Shown here in pieces: positions 1 through 5,410 of a stretch of DNA of 8,077 nt. This stretch comes from Acidimicrobiia bacterium (GTDB lineage Bacteria > Actinomycetota > Acidimicrobiia > Spongiisociales > JAENVV01): NCBI GenBank assembly GCA_020352575.1, contig CP070681.1, positions 1,472,598 to 1,480,674 on the forward strand, in the 5' to 3' direction. Both the position numbers and the translations under genes were made by a program. The notes below the pieces were generated by a model. The model searched no databases. It saw only the letters and a program-made list of their open reading frames with translations, and was not told where the DNA came from. Positions within the stretch are counted from its first letter, which is position 1, and every line of letters begins with the position of its first letter.

Positions 1-328
1 GGAGATGAAGCACGGTCCGATCGCCCTCATCGACGACCAGGTCGTCGTCGTGGGTGTGGTGCCGCATGGTGACCTGCACGCCAAGACGCTGGCGAACATG
101 GAGGAGATGCGGGCCCGCGACGGCCGGTTGCTCCTACTGCTCACCGAGGGCGACGACCAAGGTGCGGCGCTCGCCGACGAGGTCGTGTGGCTCCCCGAGA
201 TGGACGAGATGCTCTCGCCGGTGGTGGCGACGATCCCCCTCCAGCTCTTGAGCTACTGGATCGCCAAGGCACGCGGCCTCGACGTCGACAAGCCCAGGAA
301 CCTCGCCAAGACGGTGACGGTCGAGTAA
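1..328 (+). CDS. glmS: Glutamine-fructose-6-phosphate aminotransferase (isomerizing), C-terminal fragment
   Basis: Partial: the gene enters from the left edge, reading frame beginning at base 2. GlmS converts fructose-6-phosphate and glutamine to glucosamine-6-phosphate in the cytoplasm, the first step toward UDP-GlcNAc and peptidoglycan. The 108 visible residues are the end of the second sugar-isomerase (SIS) domain. The fragment opens with EMKHGPIALID, matching the ELKHGPLALID segment of E. coli GlmS whose His is catalytic residue 504. It ends RNLAKTVTVE, matching the E. coli tail that carries Lys603. From that Glu to the terminus both proteins have 108 residues with no indel, so the end is intact. 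The N-terminal glutaminase domain, the first SIS domain and the Glu488 equivalent lie outside the window. The TAA stop is 3 bp from the end of the convergent acpS gene. Confidence 0.97.
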   Translation, partial: EMKHGPIALIDDQVVVVGVVPHGDLHAKTLANMEEMRARDGRLLLLLTEGDDQGAALADEVVWLPEMDEMLSPVVATIPLQLLSYWIAKARGLDVDKPRNLAKTVTVE

Positions 329-331
329 CCG

Positions 332-715
332 TCAGGCGATCGGCTTCGTGCCCTCGGCGACCGCCAGGACCATGGCGGTGTCGTCCGTGTGGGTGATGGA
401 GATGTGGATCTCCTCGATGCCGAGCATGTCAGCCCGCGCCTTCGCCGTGCCGGACAACAGCACCGTCGGCTTGCCTCCGCCGGTGATCTCGATGTCGGTC
501 CATCGAATACGTCGGTAGCCGGTGCCCATCGACTTCATCACCGCTTCCTTGCCGGCGAATCGCGCCGCGAACCGACGGGCGGGGAAGGTGAACCGGGAGG
601 CGTAGCTCCGCTCGTGCTCGGTGAAGCAGCGCTCGGCAAAGCGCGGGTACCTGTCGAGGAGCGAGGCCACTCGATCGATGTCGATGAGGTCTTGTCCGAT
701 GCCGAGGATCGCCAT
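332..715 (-). CDS. acpS: Holo-[acyl-carrier-protein] synthase
   Basis: AcpS transfers 4'-phosphopantetheine from coenzyme A to a serine of acyl carrier protein, which is essential for fatty acid synthesis. The 127-residue length is normal for this small trimeric enzyme. Visible signatures are the N-terminal GIGQDLIDIDRV, with metal-binding Asp9, and FAGKEAVMKS, with Lys56 and metal-binding Glu57. The C-terminal ISITHTDDTAMV segment (about residues 105-116) carries the conserved His109. The start at 715 gives the family-typical MAILGIGxD N-terminus. No Shine-Dalgarno precedes it, but a TACCCT -10 hexamer ends 7 nt upstream, so the mRNA is probably leaderless. The gene runs against its neighbours: convergent with glmS (3 bp gap) and divergent from nnr. 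Two acyltransferase-like shadow frames on the other strand have no family features. Confidence 0.96.
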   Translation of the reverse strand: MAILGIGQDLIDIDRVASLLDRYPRFAERCFTEHERSYASRFTFPARRFAARFAGKEAVMKSMGTGYRRIRWTDIEITGGGKPTVLLSGTAKARADMLGIEEIHISITHTDDTAMVLAVAEGTKPIA

Positions 716-722
716 GTCGGGG

Positions 723-728
723 AGGGTA
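723..728 (-). promoter_or_regulatory. -10 box for leaderless acpS
   Basis: Read on the minus strand, TACCCT is followed by 7 nt (CCCCGAC) and then the acpS ATG at 715. Transcription from this hexamer would start at or within a base of the start codon. I see no convincing -35 hexamer and no Shine-Dalgarno. The same hexamer with the same 7-nt gap precedes alr. Confidence 0.55.
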
Positions 729-793
729 CGGCGCCCCTTACCCCTCTGGACGCCAGGAAAGGGAAAGACCTCGGTGGGTGGTCATGCGGACCT

Positions 794-827
794 CGACCCG
801 TCACGCTCCGTCGTGCCCGTGGGGTCG
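794..827. repeat. Nested imperfect dyad upstream of nnr
   Basis: Outer arms CGACCC (794-799) and GGGTCG (822-827) are perfect complements. Inner arms CACG (802-805) and CGTG (812-815) nest inside them, with unequal internal loops of 2 and 6 nt. The dyad lies directly upstream of the predicted nnr -10 at 830-835, over the place where a -35 would be. It could be an operator, or chance pairing in GC-rich DNA. Confidence 0.25.
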
Positions 828-829
828 CG

Positions 830-835
830 TAGCGT
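830..835 (+). promoter_or_regulatory. -10 box for leaderless nnr
   Basis: TAGCGT is followed by 6 nt (CTGGGG) and the nnr ATG at 842. The first three bases of the hexamer are an in-frame TAG, so translation of nnr cannot begin further upstream. The nine bases between that stop and the ATG contain no usable Shine-Dalgarno, which fits a leaderless transcript. No clear -35 is visible. Confidence 0.5.
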
Positions 836-841
836 CTGGGG

Positions 842-2248
842 ATGATCCCGGTCCTGGCGCCGTCGGAGTCGAAGCGACTCGATGTCGAGGCGGGCGATCG
901 ACTCGCCGCCCTCATGGAACGCGCGGGCCACGCCGTGGCGATGGCGGTGCTCCGAGCCGGCTTCGGATACGGGTCGTCTGCGGTCCTCCTCGCCGGGCCC
1001 GGCAACAACGGTGGCGATGCCTGGGTGGCGGCCCGCCATCTCCGCCGCCATGGTGTGGGAGCGACCGTCGTGCCCTTCGCCGACCCCGCCACGCATCTCG
1101 CACGGGACGCAGCTGCGGCGGCCATCGCCGCCGGTGTCGCCGTCCGACCGTGGGCCGCTCCATGGTCGGCGGACGTGCTCGTCGATGGCCTGTTCGGAGT
1201 GGGCCTCTCCCGACCCCTCCCACCCGAGATCATCCCGTGGACCGACCACGACGGATTCGTCGTCGCGGTGGATGTGCCCAGCGGGCTCGACGCGGCAACG
1301 GGCGAGGTCCCCGGCACGGCATTCGTTGCCGACGTGACGGTGACGTTCCACGCCCCCAAGACGGGCCTCCTGGTCGGGTCCGGCCCCGACCACACCGGTG
1401 TCATCGAGATCGCCGATATCGGCCTGGAGGGCGGCGAGCCGGAGCTGCTGTGGTGGACGGGTGCTGACGCCGGAGTGCCGAAGCGGGGCAGGAGGGCCCA
1501 CAAGTGGACGTCGGGTTCCGTCCTCGTGGTCGGCGGGGCGCCGGGCATGACCGGCGCGCCGGTGCTCGCAGCCACCGCTGCGCTTCGCGCCGGGGCGGGT
1601 GCCGTCTCCCTTGCGACTCCGGGTCGGTTGCCCGTGTCCGCACCCTCGGCCCTCCTCCGCCGACGGGTGGGTGAGGCAGAGCGGTTCGGCGAGGGGGATG
1701 CTGCGACGATCCTCCATGGCGCGAGTCGGTACGACATCCTTGCCCTCGGTCCCGGACTCGGCCCGGACATGGAGGACTTCGTGAACACACTCGCCGACGG
1801 ATGGCAGGGTCCCCTCGTGCTCGATGCCGATGGGATCACCGCAGTCGACCTCGGCGTGGTGGAGGGGCGCTCCCACCCCACGGTCCTCACCCCCCACGCC
1901 GGCGAGTTCTTCCGCCTCACCGGGGAGGCTCCCGGTCACGAGGCAGCCGGGGAACTGGCTGCAGGGATCGGGGCCACCGTGCTGCTGAAGGGAAGCCCGA
2001 GCTTCGTGGCCGATACGTCCGCCACTCGCCTCATCAGCAGTGGTGGCCGTGAGTTGGCGACCATCGGGACAGGCGATGTACTGACCGGGATGGTGGCGGC
2101 GTTCCTCGCCCGCGGCCTGCCCCCGGGGGAGGCGGCCGCCTCTGCCACCTACTGGCACGGCTTGGCAGGACGCCACCTCTCCGAACGAGGGGTGCTCACC
2201 GCTGATGACCTGGTGGGGATCGTCGGATCCTTCGTGCCCGGCGTCTGA
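842..2248 (+). CDS. nnr: Bifunctional NAD(P)H-hydrate epimerase / ADP-dependent NAD(P)H-hydrate dehydratase
   Basis: This is a fused nicotinamide-nucleotide repair enzyme. The epimerase half interconverts R- and S-NAD(P)HX, and the dehydratase half uses ADP to restore NAD(P)H from the S form. Residues 1 to about 210 are the YjeF-N epimerase domain, with GPGNNGGDAWVAARHL at 52-67, VDGLFGVG at 114-121, AVDVPSGLDAATGEVPG at 142-158 and the HAPKTG motif at 170-175. Residues from about 220 to 468 are the ribokinase-like YjeF-C dehydratase domain. It shows KWTSGSVLVVGG at 221-232, ALGPGLG at 301-307, LDADG at 327-331, LTPHAGEF at 349-356, LLKG at 381-384 and the nucleotide-site GTGDVLTGM at 409-417. 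The 468-residue length suits the fused form. An in-frame TAG 12 bp upstream fixes the start at 842. Both halves look intact. Confidence 0.96.
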   Translation: MIPVLAPSESKRLDVEAGDRLAALMERAGHAVAMAVLRAGFGYGSSAVLLAGPGNNGGDAWVAARHLRRHGVGATVVPFADPATHLARDAAAAAIAAGVAVRPWAAPWSADVLVDGLFGVGLSRPLPPEIIPWTDHDGFVVAVDVPSGLDAATGEVPGTAFVADVTVTFHAPKTGLLVGSGPDHTGVIEIADIGLEGGEPELLWWTGADAGVPKRGRRAHKWTSGSVLVVGGAPGMTGAPVLAATAALRAGAGAVSLATPGRLPVSAPSALLRRRVGEAERFGEGDAATILHGASRYDILALGPGLGPDMEDFVNTLADGWQGPLVLDADGITAVDLGVVEGRSHPTVLTPHAGEFFRLTGEAPGHEAAGELAAGIGATVLLKGSPSFVADTSATRLISSGGRELATIGTGDVLTGMVAAFLARGLPPGEAAASATYWHGLAGRHLSERGVLTADDLVGIVGSFVPGV

Positions 2249-2282
2249 TTCCTCGTTCCCCGGCGGATACGGCGGAGGCTCC

Positions 2283-2288
2283 TACCCT
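2283..2288 (+). promoter_or_regulatory. -10 box for leaderless alr
   Basis: TACCCT is followed by 7 nt (CGTCCGC) and the alr ATG at 2296, within the 47-bp gap after nnr. A GGAGG at 2274-2278 is 17 nt from the ATG, too far to act as a Shine-Dalgarno, so leaderless initiation is the better reading. It implies alr can be expressed apart from nnr. Confidence 0.55.
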
Positions 2289-2295
2289 CGTCCGC

Positions 2296-3417
2296 ATGCA
2301 GGAGGCCGACATCCGCCCCACGCGCGTCGAGGTGGATCTCGGGGCGCTCGGCCGCAACCTCGCGGCGATCCAGCGGCATGTGGGTCCGTCGCGGGTCATG
2401 CCGATCCTCAAGGCGAACGCCTACGGCCACGGCATCGTCGAGGTGGGTCGCCACCTCGACGGAGTGGGCGTCGATGCACTCGGCGTCGCCTACCTCGAGG
2501 AGGGTGAGGCGCTGCGGGATGCGGGAGTCCGAGCCCCGATCCTCGTGATGTCGGGTGTCGTCGGCCGGCAGGTCCCCAGGTTCCTGGCAGCGGACCTGGC
2601 CATCACGGTTCCGTCGGTGTCCAAGCTCGCACACGTGCAACAAGTCGCCAGCGACCTTGGCACGAAGGCCCGGGTCCACCTCAAGTTCGACACCGGGATG
2701 GGGCGGCTCGGCCAGAGCCATCGCACGGCCGACCAACTGCTCGACGCCACGCTTGACGCGCCGGACGTGGTCGTCGAGGGCATCTACTCACACTTCGCCA
2801 CATCGGATGAGGCCGACCGGACGTTGACCGAGGCCCAGATCGAGCGGTTCAACCGCATCCTCGATTGGTTCGACCGCAGGGGACTGCCGGGGCCGACGCG
2901 TCACCTCGCCAACTCGGGCGGCATCCTCGGCTACCCGGAAGCCCATCTCGACATGGTGCGTCCGGGCCTCCTGCTCTATGGGGCGTACCCGTCGAAGGAG
3001 GCTCCCCGGACCGTCGAGGTCGAGCCGGCCCTTCGTTGGCTGAGCCAGGTCGTGTACTTCAAGGTCGTCCGGCAGGGCGACACCGTCTCATACGGGGCGA
3101 CCTGGGAAGCACCGGAGGACACCCGGGTCGTGACCCTGCCGGTCGGCTACGGAGACGGGTACGCGAGGGCGCATTCCAATCGTGCCGAGGTGCTGGTGGG
3201 AGGAGCCAGGAAGCCGGTGGTCGGCAGGGTCTGCATGGACCACGTGATGGTCGACCTCGGACCCGACGGTACGGCCTACAACGGTGACGACGTGGTGCTG
3301 CTCGGCAGCGATGGATCCGATGGGATCACGGTGGAGGAGGTGGCCGAGTCCGCAGGCACCGTCCCGTGGGAGGTCTTCACGAGCATCTCGCCCCGCGTGC
3401 CGCGGGTGTACGTCTGA
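2296..3417 (+). CDS. alr: Alanine racemase
   Basis: PLP-dependent enzyme that interconverts L- and D-alanine and supplies D-Ala for peptidoglycan. The 373-residue length is typical. The N-terminal TIM-barrel domain carries the PLP-anchoring Lys39 in MPILKANAYGHG (residues 35-46). Lys130 in VHLKFDTGMGRLG matches the position often carbamylated in the family. HLANSGG (203-209) and MVRPGLLLYG (220-229) supply phosphate-binding and cofactor contacts. In the C-terminal beta domain the second catalytic base is Tyr266 in VSYGATW. LPVGYGDGY (281-289) and the substrate-contacting Met314-Asp315 in RVCMDHVMVD are also present. The start at 2296 gives a normal N-terminus just ahead of the conserved RVEVDLGALGRNL. 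Placement before the tsaE/tsaB/rimI/tsaD group is typical of actinobacteria. Confidence 0.98.
   Translation: MQEADIRPTRVEVDLGALGRNLAAIQRHVGPSRVMPILKANAYGHGIVEVGRHLDGVGVDALGVAYLEEGEALRDAGVRAPILVMSGVVGRQVPRFLAADLAITVPSVSKLAHVQQVASDLGTKARVHLKFDTGMGRLGQSHRTADQLLDATLDAPDVVVEGIYSHFATSDEADRTLTEAQIERFNRILDWFDRRGLPGPTRHLANSGGILGYPEAHLDMVRPGLLLYGAYPSKEAPRTVEVEPALRWLSQVVYFKVVRQGDTVSYGATWEAPEDTRVVTLPVGYGDGYARAHSNRAEVLVGGARKPVVGRVCMDHVMVDLGPDGTAYNGDDVVLLGSDGSDGITVEEVAESAGTVPWEVFTSISPRVPRVYV
3392..3406 (+). repeat. Short perfect inverted repeat at the alr 3' end
   Basis: CCCGCG (3392-3397) and CGCGGG (3401-3406) flank a 3-nt TGC loop. It lies inside the conserved SPRVPRVYV-coding end of alr, with no T-tract after it, so it is not a standard intrinsic terminator. 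It sits about 16 bp upstream of the predicted -10 of the next gene. Confidence 0.3.
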
Positions 3418-3422
3418 GCGCG

Positions 3423-3428
3423 TACGAT
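3423..3428 (+). promoter_or_regulatory. -10 box for leaderless P1-family hydrolase gene
   Basis: TACGAT is followed by 6 nt (CGCCCG) and the ATG at 3435. It lies in the 17-bp gap after alr, where no Shine-Dalgarno is visible. The spacing matches nnr exactly, supporting both the start choice and independent transcription. Confidence 0.5.
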
Positions 3429-3434
3429 CGCCCG

Positions 3435-4310
3435 ATGGGCTGCATCACCGACGTCCCCGGCGTCCTCGTCGGACACTGGGAGGATCCCGGGGCGCGCACC
3501 GGGTGCACCGTCATTCGGTTCCCGCACCGGAACGCCGCGGGTGTCGAGGTGCGGGGTGCCGCTCCGGCGAGTCGGGAACTGGACCTGTTGCGTCCGGGCA
3601 TGACGGTGCGGCGAGCCGACGCAATCCTGCTCACCGGGGGATCGGCGTTCGGACTCGGCGCTGCCCAGGGTGTGGTCGATGGGTTGGCGGCGGAGGGTCG
3701 TGGGCAACCCACGCTCACCGGCCCCGTCCCGATCGTGCCTGCCGTGGCGATCTTCGACCGGATGGTGGGAGACGTGTCCGCGGCGCCGGGCCCGTCCGAG
3801 GGACGCGCGGCATTCGAGGCCGCCTCGGTGGCTCCCACCGCGGATCGGCGTCGCGGGGCGGGGGCCGGGGCGACGGTCGGCAAGTGGCGCGGTGGCGTGG
3901 TCGACGCCGGAATCGGAACCGCGTCGGTGAAGGCAGGCGAGGCCACGGTCGGTGCGCTCGTCGTCCTCAATGCGGTTGGGGATGTGTACCTCCCGGACGG
4001 CAGGTCCCTGACCGGGGGCGATGGGGCCCTTGCGCCCCCCATCTGGGCTGCGACCAGCGAGATGCCGTTCGACACCAACACCACCCTGGTGGTCGTCGCG
4101 ACCGATGCGCCGGGGGCGGAGGTCGACCGCATGGCGGTACGGGCCCAGGATGCGCTCGCTGTCGCCGTTCGGCCCGCGCACACGAGGTACGACGGGGACG
4201 TCGCCATCGCCGTGGCGCTGGGAGAAGGCCCGCAGGCGGATGCCGACCTCCTGCAGGAGGCTGCGTTCCACGCCACCCTCGACGCCATCTACGCCTGCCT
4301 GGAGGACTGA
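3435..4310 (+). CDS. P1 (S58) family self-cleaving peptidase/hydrolase, NylC/DmpA-like
   Basis: The 291-residue product belongs to the DmpA/NylC superfamily of N-terminal-nucleophile amide hydrolases. Family markers are the opening GCITDVPGVLVGHW, RRADAILLTGGSAFGLGAAQGV (residues 59-80), GAGAGATVGK (141-150) and GDVAIAVALG near the end. These proteins are made as a precursor cleaved into two chains, exposing a new N-terminal Thr or Ser nucleophile. Here the site appears to be NTTLVVVATDA with Asn215/Thr216, which resembles 6-aminohexanoate-oligomer hydrolase NylC more than the Gly-Asp/Ser site of the aminopeptidase DmpA. The natural substrate cannot be read from sequence. The frame stays open upstream to 3366, but 3435 is chosen because family homology begins there and a -10 box is placed correctly. 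It follows alr directly, so a role with D-amino-acid peptides or amides is possible but unproven. Confidence 0.88.
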   Translation: MGCITDVPGVLVGHWEDPGARTGCTVIRFPHRNAAGVEVRGAAPASRELDLLRPGMTVRRADAILLTGGSAFGLGAAQGVVDGLAAEGRGQPTLTGPVPIVPAVAIFDRMVGDVSAAPGPSEGRAAFEAASVAPTADRRRGAGAGATVGKWRGGVVDAGIGTASVKAGEATVGALVVLNAVGDVYLPDGRSLTGGDGALAPPIWAATSEMPFDTNTTLVVVATDAPGAEVDRMAVRAQDALAVAVRPAHTRYDGDVAIAVALGEGPQADADLLQEAAFHATLDAIYACLED

Positions 4311-4313
4311 CCG

Positions 4314-4901
4314 ATGGCGCTCGTGGAGGACGGCTGGGCCGAGTTCATCGAGGGGACTCGTGGCCGACCGGCCATGCCCTTCCTCGGCCTGGCGCTCGAC
4401 TTCGTCAATCGGCCGCCGGGCCTTGCGGTCGAACTCGGTGCCGGATCCGGTGTCGAGACCCGCGCCCTCCTCCAACTCGGGTGGCGGGTCCATGCGATCG
4501 ACGGCGACTCCCACTCGGCGGCCGTGCTGGCCGAAGAGGCCGGCGCCCTCGGGGATCGCCTCACCACCGAGATCGGGTACTTCGGCGACGTCGAGATCCC
4601 CGTCGCGGACTTCGTCTTCGCCCAGTTCTCGCTTCCGTTCGCCGGAGACCGCCTCGACGAGGTGATGGGTCACGTCGGCCAGGCGCTCGGGCCTGGTTCC
4701 GTGTTCGGCGGGCATTTCTTCGGTCCCAACGATGATTGGGCGGGGGAGGACGACGTGCGTGCGGTGGATCGGCCCTGGATCGACCACACGTTCGAAGGCT
4801 GGTCGATGCTCGACATCGAGGAGTTCGACGACGACAGCCCCTACGGGCTGGAGGGTGCCATGAAGCACTGGCATTGGTACTTCGTGAGGGCACGTCGCTG
4901 A
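4314..4901 (+). CDS. Class I SAM-dependent methyltransferase, substrate unknown
   Basis: A 195-residue soluble protein with a Rossmann-type methyltransferase fold. The SAM-binding motif I is VELGAGSG at residues 39-46. An acidic residue at the end of the next strand (Asp63 in AIDGD) would hold the ribose hydroxyls, and ADFVFAQFSLPF (98-109) fits the motif IV strand. The C-terminal KHWHWYFVRARR resembles the terminal strand of small TehB-like or unassigned methyltransferases. I cannot assign a substrate, and tellurite resistance should not be inferred. The ATG lies 3 bp after the previous stop and is served by GGAGG at 4301-4305 with an 8-nt spacer inside the end of the P1 hydrolase gene, so the two are probably co-translated. 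This contrasts with the leaderless starts upstream. Confidence 0.85.
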   Translation: MALVEDGWAEFIEGTRGRPAMPFLGLALDFVNRPPGLAVELGAGSGVETRALLQLGWRVHAIDGDSHSAAVLAEEAGALGDRLTTEIGYFGDVEIPVADFVFAQFSLPFAGDRLDEVMGHVGQALGPGSVFGGHFFGPNDDWAGEDDVRAVDRPWIDHTFEGWSMLDIEEFDDDSPYGLEGAMKHWHWYFVRARR

Positions 4902-4923
4902 CAACCCCCCCGGTACCCCGGAG

Positions 4924-4929
4924 TATCCT
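4924..4929 (+). promoter_or_regulatory. -10 box of the tsaE-tsaB-rimI-tsaD operon
   Basis: TATCCT lies in the 56-bp gap between the methyltransferase and tsaE. If the start point is 7-8 nt past the hexamer, as inferred for the other promoters here, transcription begins near 4936-4937, giving tsaE a leader of about 20 nt. CTGACA at 4898-4903 resembles a -35, but the 20-nt spacer is longer than usual. Confidence 0.4.
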
Positions 4930-4938
4930 CGCGGTGCC

Positions 4939-4974
4939 ATGGCCAAGGGCTTCCTGCATGACCGTCACCACTGA
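4939..4974 (+). other. Possible 11-codon leaderless upstream ORF overlapping tsaE
   Basis: ATG at 4939 opens a frame encoding MAKGFLHDRHH and ending at TGA 4972-4974. It overlaps the tsaE start (4958) in another frame. It would lie only 2-3 nt from the 5' end of a transcript started by TATCCT at 4924-4929, so it could be translated as a leaderless leader peptide. The tsaE Shine-Dalgarno AAGGG lies inside it. A frame this short can easily occur by chance. Confidence 0.2.
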
Positions 4975-5410
4975 CTCGGACGCCGCGACGCGGGCGCTCG
5001 GACGGCGCCTCGCCGCCTTCCTCCGACCCGGCGATGTCGTCGTCCTGGAAGGGCCGATGGGTTCGGGGAAGACGGTGTTCGCCGCCGGTGTCGCCGAGGG
5101 TCTCGGCGTGGACGAGCGGGTGACCAGTCCCACCTTCCTCCTCATGCGTTCGTACCGCTCGGGCTTCCTCCCGTTCGTGCACGTGGACGCGTACCGCCTT
5201 GGCTCGCTCGGCGAGTTTGACGACCTCGCGGCCCTCGACGAGGCGACGGGCGGGGTCCTCCTCGTCGAGTGGGGCGACATCGTTGCTGCCGGCCTCCCCG
5301 GCGACCGGCTCACGGTCACCTTCTACCGCGTGGACGAGACCACGAGGTCGATCACCCTCGAGGGTGCAGGGTCGTGGTCGGGACGGGCGATCCGGGAGTT
5401 GGTGGGATGA
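4958..5410 (+). CDS. tsaE: tRNA threonylcarbamoyladenosine biosynthesis ATPase TsaE
   Basis: TsaE is the P-loop ATPase that works with the TsaB-TsaD complex in making t6A at position 37 of ANN-decoding tRNAs. The 150-residue product has Walker A GPMGSGKT at residues 32-39, the switch-like TSPTF at 56-60, HVDAYRL at 75-81 with Asp77, and LLVEWGD at 101-107. All are diagnostic of the family. The start at 4958 has AAGGG at 4945-4949 with an 8-nt spacer and gives the usual short stretch before the P-loop. A GTG at 4934 is also in frame and would add 8 residues, but it lies upstream of the predicted transcription start. The stop overlaps the tsaB start as ATGA. Confidence 0.96.
   Translation: MTVTTDSDAATRALGRRLAAFLRPGDVVVLEGPMGSGKTVFAAGVAEGLGVDERVTSPTFLLMRSYRSGFLPFVHVDAYRLGSLGEFDDLAALDEATGGVLLVEWGDIVAAGLPGDRLTVTFYRVDETTRSITLEGAGSWSGRAIRELVG

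Noticed and set aside
31..47. Perfect CGACGAC/GTCGTCG hairpin with a 3-nt loop in glmS
   Set aside because: It is explained by adjacent Asp-Asp and Val-Val codons in a conserved GlmS strand, so no regulatory role is needed.
334..364. Possible terminator stem after glmS (GGCGATCGGC with GGCGACCGCC)
   Set aside because: Two mismatches in ten pairs, an 11-nt loop, no T-tract, and it lies inside the acpS coding sequence.
538..1920. 460-codon open frame on the minus strand opposite acpS/nnr
   Set aside because: It overlaps well-identified acpS and nnr, its translation is rich in Arg, Pro and Ser with no domain, and long stop-free antisense frames are expected in G+C-rich coding DNA.
782..2176. 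464-codon open frame on the minus strand opposite nnr
   Set aside because: Antisense shadow of a clear bifunctional Nnr, with low-complexity Gly/Arg/His composition and no motif.
4934..4936. GTG as an alternative tsaE start
   Set aside because: It is in frame, but it is upstream of the predicted transcription start, has no Shine-Dalgarno, and adds residues not expected in TsaE. ATG 4958 has AAGGG at 8 nt.
3276..4946. 556-codon open frame on the minus strand across the P1 hydrolase and methyltransferase genes
   Set aside because: It is the longest frame in the window but lies opposite two genes with conserved motifs, and its translation shows no recognisable fold.
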